Assembly (NCBI RefSeq): GCF_051401765.1
Contig: NW_027480463.1
Coordinates: 2,418,001-2,482,000 of the forward strand
From: Calliopsis andreniformis
Taxonomy: Eukaryota > Arthropoda > Insecta > Hymenoptera > Andrenidae
Direction: 5' to 3'
DNA length: 64,000 nucleotides
Below are positions 12,311-26,989 of this stretch, piece after piece (position 1 is the first letter of the stretch; every line of letters begins with the position of its first letter). The notes beneath the pieces were generated by a model. That model was not told where the DNA came from. It made no database searches and worked only from the letters and a program-made list of their open reading frames with translations. The translations under genes were made by a program, and so were the position numbers.

Positions 12311-15215
12311 CAATCCTCAATTCTCAATCCTCAATCCTCAGTCCTCAGTCCTCAAACCTCAAACATCAACCCTCAGCCCTCATCCTCAATCCTCAGTCCT
12401 CAATCCTCAATTCTCAATCTTCAATCCTCAATACTCAATCTTCAATCCTCAATGCTCAGTCCTCAAATTTCAATTCTGAATCCTCAATCCGGAACCCTCA
12501 GTCTTCAGCCCTCAGACCTCAACAATCAGTTGTCAATCCTCAATCCTCAATAGAATATACTCAATTCACAGTTTTCAATACTCAATACTCAATCTGCAAT
12601 CTTCAAATCTCTATCCACAAACATCAATTCTCATCACTCAACCCTCAACACTCTGTCCTCAACGCTCAATCCTCAATCCTCAATTCTCAATCCTCAATCC
12701 TCAATCCTCAATCGTGAATCTTCAATCCTCAATACTCGATCCTCAATCCTCAATCCTCAATCCTCAATCCTCAATCGTCAATCTTCAATCCTCAATACTC
12801 AATCTTCAATCCTGAATCCTCAATACTCAATACTCAATCCTCATTCTACAATCCTCAACACCCAATCCTCAATCTTCAATCCTCAACCTTCAATCATCAA
12901 TATTCAATCTTCAATCCTCAATCCTCAATCCTCAATCCTCAATCTTAATCTTCAATCCTCAGTACTCAATCTTCAATCCTCAATCCTCAATCCTCAATCC
13001 TCAATCCTCAATCTTCAATCCCCAATACTCAATCTTCAATCCTCAATCCTCAATCCTCAATCCTCAATCCTCAATCCTCAATCCTCAATCGTCAATCTTC
13101 AATCCTCACTACTCAATCTTCAATCCTCAATCCTCAATACTCAATACTCAATCCTCATTCTTCAATCCTCAATACCCAATCCTCAATCTTCAATCCTCAA
13201 TGCTCAATCCTCAATCCTCAATCCTCAATCTTCAATCCTCAATCGTCAATCCTCAATCCACAATCCTCAATCTTCAATCCTCAATACTCAGTCTTCAATC
13301 CTCAATCCTCAATCCTCAATCCTGAATCCTCAATCCTCAATCCTCAATCGTCAACCTTCAATCCTCAATACTCAATCTTCAATCCTCAATCCTCAACCCT
13401 CAATCCTCAATCCTCATTCTTCAATCCTCAATACCCAATCCTCAATCTTCAATCCTCAATCCTGAATCCTCAATCATCAATCCTCAATCCTCAATCCTCA
13501 ATCCTCAGACCTCAACCATCAATACTCAACCCTCAGTCCTCGTACTCAATCCACAACCCTCAATCCTCGATCCTCAACCTTCAATCGTCAATATTCAATC
13601 TTCAATCCTCAATCCTCAATCCTCAATACTCAATACTCAATCCTCAATGTTCTATCCTCAATACGCAATCCTCAATCTTCAATCCTCAATCCTCAGTCCT
13701 CAATCCTCAACCCTCAATCCTCAATCCTCAACCTTAATCTTCAATCCTCAGTACTCAATCTTCAATCCTCAATGCTGAATCCTCAATCCTCAATCCTCAA
13801 TCTTCAATCCTCTGTCCTTAGTCCTCAAACCTCAATCCTCAACCCTCAGCCCTCATCCTCAATCCTCAATCCTCAATCCTCAATTCTCAATCTTCAATCC
13901 TCAATACTCAATCTTCAATCCTCAATGCTCAGTCCTCAAATTTCAATTCTGAATCCTCAATCCGGAACCCTCAATCTTCAGCACTCAGTCCTCAACAATC
14001 AGTTGTCCATCCTCAATCATCAATAGAATATACTTAATTCACAGTTTTCAATACTCAATACTCGATCTGCAATCTTCAAATCTCTATCCACAAACATCAA
14101 TTCTCATCATTCAACCCTCAACACTCAGTCCTCAATGTTCAATCCACAATCCTCAATTCTCAATCTTCACACCTCAAACCTCAATCCTCAATCCTCAATG
14201 TTCAATCCTCAATACCCAATCCTCAGTCTTCAATCCTCAATCCTCAGTCCTCAATCCTCAATCCTCAATCCTCAATCCTCAGTCCTCAAACCTCAATCCT
14301 CAATCCCCAATCCTGAATCCTCAATCTTCAGCCCTCAGTCCTCCACAGTCAGTGGTCCATCCTCAATCCTCAATAGAATATCATGATTTCACAGTTTTCA
14401 ATACTCAATACTCAACCTGCAATCTTCAAATCTCTATCCACAAACATCAATACTCATCACTCAACCCTCAAAACTCAGTCCCCAATCCTCAATATTCAAG
14501 CCTCAATCCTCAATCCTGAATCCACAATCCTCAACCTTCAATCCTCACTACTCAATCTTCAATCCTCAATCCTCAACCCGCAATCCTCAATTCGCACTCC
14601 TCAATAGTCGATCTTCAATCCTCAATACTCAATATTCACTCCTCAATCCTCAATCCTCAATCCTGAATCCTCAATCCTCAATCGTCAATCTTCAATCCTC
14701 AATACTCAATCTTCAATCCTCAATCCTCAATACTCAATACTCAATCCTCATTCTACAATCCTCAACACCCAATCCTCAATCTTCAATCCTCAACATTCAA
14801 TCATCAATATTCAATCTTCAATCCTCAATCCTCAATCCTCAATACTCAATCCTCAATCCTCAATCCTCAATCTTAATCTTCAATCCTCAGTACTCAATCT
14901 TCAATCCTCAATCCTCAATCCTCAATCGTCAACCTTCAATCCTCAATACTCAATCTTCAATCCTCAATCCTCAACCCTCAATCCTCAATCCTCATTCTTC
15001 AATCCTCAATACCCAATCCTCAATCTTCAATCCTCAATCCTGAATCCTCAATCATCAATCCTCAATCCTCAATCCTCAATCCTCAGACCTCAACCATCAA
15101 TACTCAACCCTCAGTCCTCGTACTCAATCCACAACCCTCAATCCTCGATCCTCAACCTTCAATCATCAATATTCAATCTTCAATCCTCAATCCTCAATCC
15201 TCAATACTCAATCCT
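10515..15215. repeat. Higher-order block B, copy 1 (~4.7 kb)
   Basis: B1 matches B2 (15216-19940) at an offset of 4707 bases up to about 12.9 kb and 4728 bases beyond; the 21-base difference is three extra heptads in B2 near 17.64 kb. The left part (10515-12310) belongs also to A2, so the B duplication happened after the A duplication or copied from it. M modules start at 10848, 11937, 12524, 13997 and 14347. The B1/B2 junction at about 15215 lies just before a landmark reading GTCAGG. No gene is present. Confidence 0.87.
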
Positions 15216-18200
15216 CAATCCTCAATCGTCAGGCTTCAATGCTCAATACTCAATCTTCAATACTCAATCCTCAATCCTCAATCCTCAATCCTCATTCTTC
15301 AATCCTCAATACCCAATCCACAATCTTCAATCCTCAATCCTCAATCCTCAATTCTCAATCCTCAATCCTCAGTCCTCAGTCCTCAAACCTCAATCCTCAA
15401 CCCTCAGCCCTCATCCTCAATCCTCAATCCTCAATCCTCAACCCTCAATCTTCAATCCTCAATACTCAATCTTCAATCCTCAATCCTCAGTCCTCAAACC
15501 TCAATTCTGAATCCTCACTCCTGAATCCTCAATCTTCAGCCCTCAGTCCTCAACATTCAGTTGTCAAAACTCAATCCTCAATAGAATATCCTCAATTCAC
15601 AGTTTTCAATACCCTATACTCAATCTGCAATCTTCAAATCTCTATCCAGAAACATAAATTCTCGTCACTCAACCATCAACACTCAGTACTCTATGTTCAA
15701 TCCTCATCCTCAATTTTGAATCTTCAATGCCCAATACTGAATCTTCAATTCGCAGTCCTCAATCCCCAATCCTCAATCCTCAATCCTCAATCCTCAGCCT
15801 TCAATCCTCAATACTCAATCTTCAATCCTCAATCCGCAATCCTCAATCCTCATTCGTCAATCCTCAATACCCAATCCTCAATCTTCAATCCTCAATCCTC
15901 AATTCTCAATTCTCAATCCTCAATCCTCAGACCTCAGACATCAATATTCAACACTCAGTCCTCGTCCTCAATCCACAACCCTCAATCCTCAATCCTCAAT
16001 GTTTAATCATCAATATTCAATCTTCAATCCTCAATCCTCAATCCTCAATCCTCAATCCTCAATCCTCAATCTTCAATCCTCAATCCTCAATCCTCAATCC
16101 TCAATCCTCAATCCTCGATCCTCAAACCGCAATCTTCAATCCCCAGTCCCAAATCCTCAATTTTCAGTACTCACTCCTCAATCCTCAATCTTTAATCCTC
16201 AATACTCAGTCTTCAACACTCAATCCTCAATCCTCGACCCTCAATCCTCATTCTTCTATCCTCAATCCTCAATCCTCAATCCTCAATCCTCAATCCTCGA
16301 TCCTCAACCTTCAACCCTCAATACTCAATCTTCAATCCTCCATCCTCATTCCTCAATCCTCAATCCTCAATCCTCAATCCTCAATCTTCAATCCTCAATA
16401 CTCAATCTTCAATCCTCAATCCTCAATCCTCAATCCTCAATCCTCAATCTTAATCTTCAATCCTCAATCCTCAATCCTCAATCCTCAATCCTCAATCATC
16501 AATGTTCAATCCTCAATACCCGATCCTCAGGCTTCAATCCTCAATTATCGATCCTCAATCCTCAATCATCAATCCTCAGTCCTCAAACCTCAATCTTGAA
16601 TCCCCAATCCTGAATCCTCAATCTTCAGCCCTCAGTCCTCCACAGTCAGTGGTCCATCCTCAATCCTCAATAGAATATCATGATTTCACAGTTTTCAATA
16701 CTCAATACTCAACCTGCAATCTTCAAATCTCTATCCACAAACATCAATTCTCATCACTCAACCCTCAACACTCAGTCCCCAATCCTCAATATTCAAGCCT
16801 CAATCCTCAATCCTCAATCCACAATCCTCAACCCGCAATCCTCAATACTCAATCTTCAATCCTCAATCCTCAACCCGCAATCCTCAATTCGCAATCCTCA
16901 ATAGTCGATCTTCAATCCTCAATACTCAATATTCACTCCTCAATCCTCAATCCTCAATACTCAATCCTCATTCTTCAATCCTCAATACCCAATCCTCAAT
17001 CTTCAACCCTCAATCCTCAATCCTCAATTCTCAATCCTCAATCCTCAGTCCTCAGTCCTCAAACCTCAAACATCAACCCTCAGCCCTCATCCTCAATCCT
17101 CAGTCCTCAATCCTCAATTCTCAATCTTCAATCCTCAATACTCAATCTTCAATCCTCAATGCTCAGTCCTCAAATTTCAATTCTGAATCCTCAATCCGGA
17201 ACCCTCAATCTTCAGCCCTCAGACCTCAACAATCAGTTGTCAATCCTCAATCCTCAATAGAATATACTCAATTCACAGTTTTCAATACTCAATACTCAAT
17301 CTGCAATCTTCAAATCTCTATCCACAAACATCAATTCTCATCACTCAACCCTCAACACTCTGTCCTCAACGCTCAATCCTCAATCCTCAATTCTCAATCC
17401 TCAATCCTCAATCCTCAATCGTGAATCTTCAATCCTCAATACTCGATCCTCAATCCTCAATCCTCAATCCTCAATCCTCAATCGTCAATCTTCAATCCTC
17501 AATACTCAATCTTCAATCCTGAATCCTCAATACTCAATACTCAATCCTCATTCTACAATCCTCAACACCCAATCCTCAATCTTCAATCCTCAACCTTCAA
17601 TAATCAATATTCAATCTTCAATCCTCAATCCTCAATCCTCAATACTCAATCCTCAATCCTCAATCCTCAATCTTAATCTTCAATCCTCAGTACTCAATCT
17701 TCAATCCTCAATCCTCAATCCTCAATCCTCAATCCTCAATCTTCAATCCCCAATACTCAATCTTCAATCCTCAATCCTCAATCCTCAATCCTCAATCCTC
17801 AATCCTCAATCCTCAATCGTCAATCTTCAATCCTCAATACTCAATCTTCAATCCTCAATCCTCAATACTCAATACTCAATCCTCATTCTTCAATCCTCAA
17901 TACCCAATCCTCAATCTTCAATCCTCAATGCTCAATCCTCAATCCTCAATCCTCAATCTTCAATCCTCAATCGTCAATCCTCAATCCACAATCCTCAATC
18001 TTCAATCCTCAATACTCAGTCTTCAATCCTCAATCCTCAATCCTCAATCCTGAATCCTCAATCCTCAATCCTCAATCGTCAACCTTCAATCCTCAATACT
18101 CAATCTTCAATCCTCAATCCTCAACCCTCAATCCTCAATCCTCATTCTTCAATCCTCAATACCCAATCCTCAATCTTCAATCCTCAATCCTGAATCCTCA

Positions 18201-19940
18201 ATCATCAATCCTCAATCCTCAATCCTCAATCCTCAGACCTCAACCATCAATACTCAACCCTCAGTCCTCGTACTCAATCCACAACCCTCAATCCTCGATC
18301 CTCAACCTTCAATCGTCAATATTCAATCTTCAATCCTCAATCCTCAATCCTCAATACTCAATACTCAATCCTCAATGTTCTATCCTCAATACGCAATCCT
18401 CAATCTTCAATCCTCAATCCTCAGTCCTCAATCCTCAACCCTCAATCCTCAATCCTCAACCTTAATCTTCAATCCTCAGTACTCAATCTTCAATCCTCAA
18501 TGCTGAATCCTCAATCCTCAATCCTCAATCTTCAATCCTCTGTCCTTAGTCCTCAAACCTCAATCCTCAACCCTCAGCCCTCATCCTCAATCCTCAATCC
18601 TCAATCCTCAATTCTCAATCTTCAATCCTCAATACTCAATCTTCAATCCTCAATGCTCAGTCCTCAAATTTCAATTCTGAATCCTCAATCCGGAACCCTC
18701 AATCTTCAGCACTCAGTCCTCAACAATCAGTTGTCCATCCTCAATCCTCAATAGAATATACTTAATTCACAGTTTTCAATACTCAATACTCGATCTGCAA
18801 TCTTCAAATCTCTATCCACAAACATCAATTCTCATCATTCAACCCTCAACACTCAGTCCTCAATGTTCAATCCACAATCCTCAATTCTCAATCTTCACAC
18901 CTCAAACCTCAATCCTCAATCCTCAATGTTCAATCCTCTATACCCAATCCTCAGTCTTCAATCCTCAATCCTCAGTCCTCAATCCTCAATCCTCAATCCT
19001 CAATCCTCAGTCCTCAAACCTCAATCCTCAATCCCCAATCCTGAATCCTCAATCTTCAGCCCTCAGTCCTCCACAGTCAGTGTTCCATCCTCAATCCTCA
19101 ATAGAATATCATGATTTCACAGTTTTCAATACTCAATACTCAACCTGCAATCTTCAAATCTCTATCCACAAACATCAATACTCATCACTCAACCCTCAAA
19201 ACTCAGTCCCCAATCCTCAATATTCAAGCCTCAATCCTCAATCCTGAATCCACAATCCTCAACCATCAATCCTCACTACTCAATCTTCAATCCTCAATCC
19301 TCAACCCGCAATCCTCAATTCGCACTCCTCAATAGTCGATCTTCAATCCTCAATACTCAATATTCACTCCTCAATCCTCAATCCTCAATCCTGAATCCTC
19401 AATCCTCAATCGTCAATCTTCAATCCTCAATACTCAATCTTCAATCCTCAATCCTCAATACTCAATACTCAATCCTCATTCTACAATCCTCAACACCCAA
19501 TCCTCAATCTTCAATCCTCAACCTTCAATCATCAATATTCAATCTTCAATCCTCAATCCTCAATCCTCAATACTCAATCCTCAATCCTCAATCCTCAATC
19601 TTAATCTTCAATCCTCAGTACTCAATCTTCAATCCTCAATCCTCAATCCTCGATCGGCAACCTTCAATCCTCAATACTCAATCTTCAATCCTCAATCCTC
19701 AACCCTCAATCCTCAATCCTCATTCTTCAATCCTCAATACCCAATCCTCAATCTTCAATCCTCAATCCTGAATCCTCAATCATCAATCCTCAATCCTCAA
19801 TCCTCAATCCTCAGACCTCAACCATCAATACTCAGCCCTCAGTCCTCGTACTCAATCCACAACCCTCAATCCTCGATCCTCAACCTTCAATCATCAATAT
19901 TCAATCTTCAATCCTCAATCCTCAATCCTCAATACTCAAT
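15216..19940. repeat. Higher-order block B, copy 2 (~4.72 kb)
   Basis: B2 follows B1 in tandem and carries M modules at 15555, 16644, 17231, 18725 and 19075, each matching one in B1. Its first ~1.8 kb is the third copy in the window of the sequence at 5.27-7.05 kb and 10.52-12.31 kb. Differences from B1 are a few substitutions and the three-heptad length change. The right end is at about 19940. Confidence 0.87.
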
Positions 19941-20235
19941 ACTCAATCCTCAATGTTCTATCCTCAATACGCAATCCTCAACCTTCAATCCTCAATCCTC
20001 AGTCCTCAATCCTCAACCCTCAATCCTCAATCCTCAACCTTAATCTTCAATCCTCAGTACTCAATCCTCAATCCTCAATGCTGAATCCTCAATCCTCAAT
20101 CCTCAATCTTCAATCCTCTGTCCTTAGTCCTCAAACCTCAATCCTCAACCCTCAGCCCTCATCCTCAATCCTCAATCCTCAATCCTCAATTCTCAATCTT
20201 CAATCCTCAATACTCAATCTTCAATCCTCAATCGT
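19941..20235. repeat. Partial duplicate of 18363-18657
   Basis: The string containing the V2 landmark, the K landmark and the Q landmark matches B2 at an offset of 1578 bases (aatgttc at 18374 and 19952). The match ends near 20235, where this copy switches to a GTCAGG landmark in place of the sequence leading to an M module. It is a secondary copy attached to the right end of block B2. Confidence 0.75.
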
Positions 20236-22754
20236 CAGGCTTCAATGCTCAATACTCAATCTTCAATCCTCAATCCTCAATCCTCAATCCTCAAACCTCA
20301 TTCTTCAATCCTCAATACCCAATCCTCAATCTTCAATCCTCAATCCACAATCCTCAACCTTCAATCCTCAATACTCAATCTTCAATCCTCAATCCTCAAT
20401 CCTCAATCCTCAATCCTCTATCTTCAATCCTCAATCGTCAATACTCAATACTCAATCCTCATTCTTCAATCCTCAGTACCCAATCCTCAATCTTCAATCC
20501 TCAATCCTCAATTCTCAATCCTCAACCCTCAATCCTCAGACCTCAAACATCAACACTCAACCCTCAGTCCTCGCCCTCAATCCACAACACCCAATACTCA
20601 ATCCTCAATCTTGAATTCTCAATCCTCAATCCTCAATCCACAATCCTGAATCCTCAATCCTGAATCCTCAACCTTCAGCCCTCAGTCCTCAACAATCAGT
20701 TGTCAATCCTCAATCCTCAAGGGAATATCATCAATTCACAGTTTTCAATACTCAATACTCAATCTGCAATCTTCAAATCTCTATCCACAAACATCAATTC
20801 TCATCACTCAACCCTCAACACTCAGTCTTCAATCCTCAATACTCAATCCTCAATCCTCAATCCTCATTCTTCAATCCTGAATACCCAATTCTCAATCTTC
20901 AATCCTCAATCCTCAATCCTCAATTCTCAATCCTCAATCCTCAATCCTCAGACCTCAAACAGCAATACTCAACCCTCAGTCCTCGTCCTCAATCCACAAC
21001 CATCAATCCTCAATCCTCAATATTCAATCATCAATATTCAATCTTCAGTCCTCAATCCTCAATCCTCAATCCTCAATCCTCAATGTTCAATCCGCAATAC
21101 CCAATCCTCAATCTTCTATCCGCAATCCTCAATCCTCAATGCTCAATCCTCAATCCTCAATCCTCAATATTCAATCCTCAATACTCAATCTTCAATCCTC
21201 AATCCTCAATCCTCAATCCTCAATCCTCATTCTTCAATCCTCAACACCCAATCCTCAATCTTCAATCCTCAATCCTCGATCCTCAATTCTCAATCCTCAA
21301 TCCTCAATCCTCAGACCTCAAACATCAACACTCAACCCTCAGTCCTCGTCCTCAATCCACAACCCTCAATCCTCGATCCTCAATCTTCAATCATCAATAT
21401 TCAATCTTCAATCCTCAATCCTCAATCCTCAATACTCAATCCTCAATCCTCAATGTTCTATCCTCAATACGCAATCCTCAATCTTCAATCCTCAATCCTC
21501 AATCCTCAATCCTCAATCCTCAATCCTCAACCGTCAATCTTAATATTCAATCCTCAGTACTCAATCTCCAATCCTCAATCCTCAATCCTCAATCCTCAAT
21601 CCTCAATCTTCAATCCTGAATACTCAATCTTGAATCCTCAATCCTCAATCCTCAATCCTCAATCCTCAATCCTCAATCTTAATCTTCAATCCTCAGTACG
21701 CAATCTTCAATCCTCAATCCTCAATCCTCAATCTTCAATCCCCAATTCTCAATCTTCAATCCTCAATCCTCAATCCTCAATCCTCAATCCTCAATCCTCA
21801 ATCCTCAATCGTCAGTCTTCAATCCTCAATACTCAATCTTCAATCCTCAATCCTCAATACTCAATACTCAGTCCTCATTCTTCAATTCTCAATACCCAAT
21901 CCTCAATCTTCAATCCTCAATCCTCAATCCTCAATCCTCAATCCTCAATCCTCAATCTTCAATCATCAATCGTCAATCCTCAATCCACAATCCTCAATCT
22001 TCAATCCTCAATACTCAATCTTCAATCCTCAATCCTCAATCCTCAATTCTCAATCCTCAATCCTCAATCCTCAATCGTCAACCTTCAATCCTCAATACTC
22101 AATCTTCAATCCTCAATCCTCAACCCTCAATCCTCAATCATCATTCTTCAATCCTCAATACCCAATCCTCAATCTTCAATCCTCAATCCTGAATCCTCAA
22201 TCATCAATCCTCAATCCTCAATCCTCAATCCTCAGACCTCAACCATCAATACTCAACCCTCAGCCCTCGTACTCAATCCACAACCCTCAATCCTCGATCC
22301 TCAACGTTCAATCATCAATATTCAATCTTCAATCCTCAATCCTCAATCCTCAATACTCAATACTCAATCCTCAATGTTCTATCCTCAATACGCAATCCTC
22401 AATCTTCAATCCTCAATCCTCAATCCTCAATCCTCAACCCTCGATCCTCAATCCTCAATCCTAAATCCTCAGACCTCAAACATCAATACTCAACACTCAG
22501 TCCTCGTCCTCAACCCACAACCCTCAATCCTCGATCCTCAATCTCAATCATCAATATTCAATCTTCAATCCTCAATCCTCAGTCCTCAATACTAAATTCT
22601 CAATCCTCAATGTTCTATCCTGAATACGCAATCCTCAATCTTCAATCCTCAATCCTCAATCCCCAATCCTCAATCCTCAATCCTCAATCTTAATCTTCAA
22701 TCCTCAGTACTCAATCTTCAATCCTCAATCCTCATTCCTCAGTCCTCAAACCTC
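20236..22754. repeat. Mosaic segment C with one M module
   Basis: M is present once (20694-20826). About 20.44-21.51 kb matches 0.2-1.23 kb near the start of the window. Beyond that the segment has several K and V2 landmarks and long runs of canonical units up to 22.75 kb, with no M. At about 22540 there is an unusual short unit (CTCAAT after CCTCAAT). The segment separates the A/B zone, whose M modules are mainly of the CATGATT and ACTCAAT subtypes, from the D/F zone with different subtypes. No gene is present. Confidence 0.78.
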
Positions 22755-24868
22755 AATCCTGAATCCACAATCCTGAACCCCCAATATTCAGCCCTCAGGC
22801 TTCAACAATCAGTTGTGAATCCTCAATCGTCAATAGAATATCCTCAATTCACAGGTTTCAATACTCAATACTCAGCCTGCAATCTTCAAATCTCTATCCA
22901 CAAACATCAATTCTCATCACTCAACCCTCAATATTCAACGCACAACCCTCAACCATCAATCCTCTGTCCTCAAAACTCAATCCCTAATCCTCAATCCTGA
23001 ATCCTCAATCTTCAGCCCTTAGTCCTCAACAATCAATTGTCAATCCTCAGTCCACCATAGAATATCCTCAATTCACAGTTTTCAATACTCAATCCCTATT
23101 CTTCAATCTTCAAAACTCAATCCACAAACATCAATTCTCATCACTCAACCCTCAACACTGAGTCCTCAATCTTCAATCCTCAATCATCAATCCTCAAACT
23201 TCAATCCTCAATACTCAATCTTCAATCCTCCATCCTCAATCCTCAATCCTCAATCCTCAATCCTCAATCGTCAGGCTTCAATGCTCAATACTCAATCTTC
23301 AATCCTCAATCCTCAATCCTCAATCCTCAATCATCATTCTTCAATTCTCAATACCCAATCCTCAATCTTCAATCCTCAATCCTCAATCCTCAATTCTCAA
23401 TCCTCAATCCTCAGTCATCAGTCCTCAAACCTCAAACCTCAACCCCCAGCCCTCATCCTCAATCCTCAATCGACAATCCTCAATCCTCAATCTTCTATCC
23501 TCAATACTCAATCTTGAATCCTGAATCCTCAGTCCTCAATGTTCAATCCTCAATCCTCAATTATCAATCTTCAATCCTCAATTCTCAATCTTCGGTCCTC
23601 AATCTTGAATCCTCAGTCCCCAATTCTCAATCTTCTATCCTCAATCCTCAATCCTCCCATCGTCAATCCTCAATACTCAGTCTGCAATCCTCAATCGTCA
23701 ATACTCAATCCTCAATCCTCAATCGTCAATCCTCAATACTCAATCTTCAATCCTCAATCCTCAATCCTCAATCCTCAATCCTCAATCCTCAATCCTCAAT
23801 CGTCAATCTTCAATCCTCAATACTCAATCTTCAATCCTCAATCCTGGATCCTCAATCCTCAATCCTCAATCCTCAATCCTCAATCCTCAAACCCCAATCT
23901 TCAATCCCTAGTCCCAAATCCTCAATCTTCAATACTCACTTCTCAATCCTCAATCTTCTATCCTCAATACTCAGCCTTCAATCCTCAATCCTCAATCCTC
24001 ATTCTTCAATCCTCAATCCTCAATCCTCAATCCTCAATACTCGATCCTCAACCTTCAATCCTCATTACTCAATCTTCAATCCTCCATCCTCAATCCTCAA
24101 TCCTCAATCCTCAATCCTCAATCGTCAGGCTTCAATGCTCAATACTCAATCTTCAATCCTCAATCTTCAATCCTCAATCCTCAATCCTCAATCCTCATTC
24201 TTCAATCCTCAATACCCAATCCTCAATCTTCAATCCTCAATCCTCAATCCTCAATTCTCAATCCTCAATCCTCAGTCCTCAGTCCTCAAACCTCAATCCT
24301 CAACCCTCAGCCCTCATCCTCAATCCTTAATCGACAATCCTCAATCCTCAATCTTCTATCCTCAATACTCAATCTTCAATCCTGAATCCTCAGTCCTCAA
24401 TGTTCAATCCTCAATCCTCAATTATCAATCTTCAATCCTCAATTCTCTATCTTCGATCCTCAATCTTGAATCCTCAGTCCCCAATTCTCAATCTTCTATC
24501 CTCAATCCTCAATCCTCCCATCGTCAATCCTCAATACTCAGTCTGCAATCCTCAATCCTCAATCCTCCATCCTCAACCCTCAATCCTCAAGCGTCAATCC
24601 TCAATCCTCAATCCTCAATCCTCAATCCTCAATCCTCAATCCTCAGTCGTCAATCTTCAATCCTCAATACTCAATCATCAATCCTCAATCCTCAATACTC
24701 AATACTCAATCCTCATTCTTCAATTCTCAATACCCAATCATCAATCTTCAATCCTCAATCCTCAATCCTCAGTCCTCAATACTAAATCCTCAATCCTCAA
24801 TGTTCTATCCTCAATACGCAATCCTCAATCTTCAATCCTCAATCCTCAATCCTCAATCCTCAATCCTC
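22755..24868. repeat. Higher-order block D, copy 1 (2114 bp)
   Basis: D1 begins near 22755 with an M module (22807) followed 224 bases later by a second M of another subtype (23031, with AATCAAT in first place). It holds an internal duplication: a string from a GTCAGG landmark through a Q landmark, a GTTCAATCC unit pair and an 8-base unit CCTCCCAT occurs at about 23270-23680 and again 854-861 bases later. The 8-base unit is at 23653 and 24514. D1 matches D2 at an offset of 2114 bases. Confidence 0.87.
23653..23660 (+). repeat. Eight-base unit CCTCCCAT
   Basis: This unit is one base longer than a heptad. I see it only in D blocks, at 23653, 24514, 25767, 26628, 27888 and 28812, each time followed by CGTCAAT. 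In D1 and D2 it offsets the one-base loss of the Q unit, so the D period returns to a multiple of 7 (2114, 2121). Confidence 0.8.
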
Positions 24869-26989
24869 AATCCTGAATCCACAATCCTGAACCCCCAATA
24901 TTCAGCCCTCAGACTTCAACAATCAGTTGCGAATCCTCAATCGTCAATAGAATATCCTCAATTCACAGGTTTCAATACTCAATACTCAGACTGCAATCTT
25001 CAAATCTCTATCCACAAACATCAATTCTCATCACTCAACCCTCAATATTCAACGCACAACCCTCATCCATCAATCCTCAGTCCTCAAAACTCAATCCCTA
25101 ATCCTCAATCCTGAATCCTCAATCTTCAGCCCTCAGTCCTCAACAATCAATTGTCAATCCTCAGTCCTCCATAGAATATCCTCAATTCACAGTTTTCAAT
25201 ACTCAATCCCTATTCTTCAGTCTTCAAATCTCAATCCACAAACATCAATTCTCATCACTCAACCCTCAACACACAGTCCTCAATCTTCAATCCTCAATCA
25301 TCAATCCTCAATCTTCAATCCTCAATACTCAATCTTCAATCCTCCATCCTCAATCCTCAATCCTCAATCCTCAATCCTCAATCGTCAGGCTTCAATGCTC
25401 AATACTCAATCTTCAATCCTCAATCCTCAATCCTCAATCCTCAATCATCATTCTTCAATTCTCAATACCCAATCCTCAATCTTCAATCCTCAATCCTCAA
25501 TCCTCAATTCTCAATCCTCAATCCTCAGTCATCAGTCCTCAAACCTCAAACCTCAACCCCCAGCCCTCATCCTCAATCCTTAATCGACAATCCTCAATCC
25601 TCAATCTTCTATCCTCAATACTCAATCTTGAATCCTGAACCCTCAGTCCTCAATGTTCAATCCTCAATCCTCAATTATCAATCTTCAATCCTCAATTCTC
25701 AATCTTCGGTCCTCAATCTTGAATCCTCAGTCCCCAATTCTCAATCTTCTATCCTCAATCCTCAATCCTCCCATCGTCAAGCCTCAATACTCAGTCTGCA
25801 ATCCTCAATCGTCAATACTCAATCCTCAATCCTCAATCGTCAATCCTCAATACTCAATCTTCAATCCTCAATCCTCAATCCTCAATCCTCAATCCTCAAT
25901 CCTCAATCCTCAATCGTCAATCTTCAATCCTCAATACTCAATCTTCAATCCTCAATCCTGAATCCTCAATCCTCAATCCTCAATCCTCAATCCTCAATCC
26001 TCAAACCCCAATCTTCAATCCCTAGTCCCAAATCCTCAATCTTCAATACTCACTTCTCAATCCTCAATCTTCTATCCTCAATACTCAGTCTTCAATCCTC
26101 AATCCTCAATCCTCATTCTTCAATCCTCAATCCTCAATCCTCAATCCTCAATACTCGATCCTCAACCTTCAATCCTCATTACTCAATCTTCAATCCTCCA
26201 TCCTCAATCGTCAATCCTCAATCCTCAATCCTCAATCGTCAGGCTTCAATGCTCAATACTCAATCTTCAATCCTCAATCCTCAATCCTCAATCCTCAATC
26301 CTCAATCCTCATTCTTCAATCCTCAATACCCAATCCTCAATCTTCAATCCTCAATCCTCAATCCTCAATTCTCAATCCTCAATCCTCAGTCCTCAGTCCT
26401 CAAACCTCAATCCTCAACCCTCAGCCCTCATCCTCAATCCTTAATCGACAATCCTCAATCCTCAATCTTCTATCCTCAATACTCAATCTTCAATCCTGAA
26501 TCCTCAGTCCTCAATGTTCAATCCTCAATCCTCAATTATCAATCTTCAATCCTCAATTCTCAATCTTCGATCCTCAATCTTGAATCCTCAGTCCCCAATT
26601 CTCAATCTTCTATCCTCAATCCTCAATCCTCCCATCGTCAATCCTCAATACTCAGTCTGCAATCCTCAATCCTCAATCCTCCATCCTCAACCCTCAATCC
26701 TCAAGCGTCAATCCTCAATCCTCAATCCTCAATCCTGAATCCTCAATCGTCAATCCTCAGTCGTCAATCTTCAATCCTCAATACTCAATCATCAATCCTC
26801 AATCCTCAATACTCAATACTCAATACTCAATCCTCATTCTTCAATTCTCAATACCCAATCCTCAATCTTCAATCCTCAATCCTCAATCCTCAGTCCTCAA
26901 TACTAAATCCTCAATCCTCAATGTTCTATCCTCAATACGCAATCCTCAATCTTCAATCCTCAATCCTCAATCCTCAATCCTCAATCCTC
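24869..26989. repeat. Higher-order block D, copy 2 (2121 bp)
   Basis: D2 repeats D1 with M modules at 24921 and 25145 and the same internal ~0.86 kb duplication. It is one heptad longer than D1. Substitutions relative to D1 are few. The end of D2, from a V2 landmark near 26923, matches the end of D1 near 24802. Confidence 0.87.
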
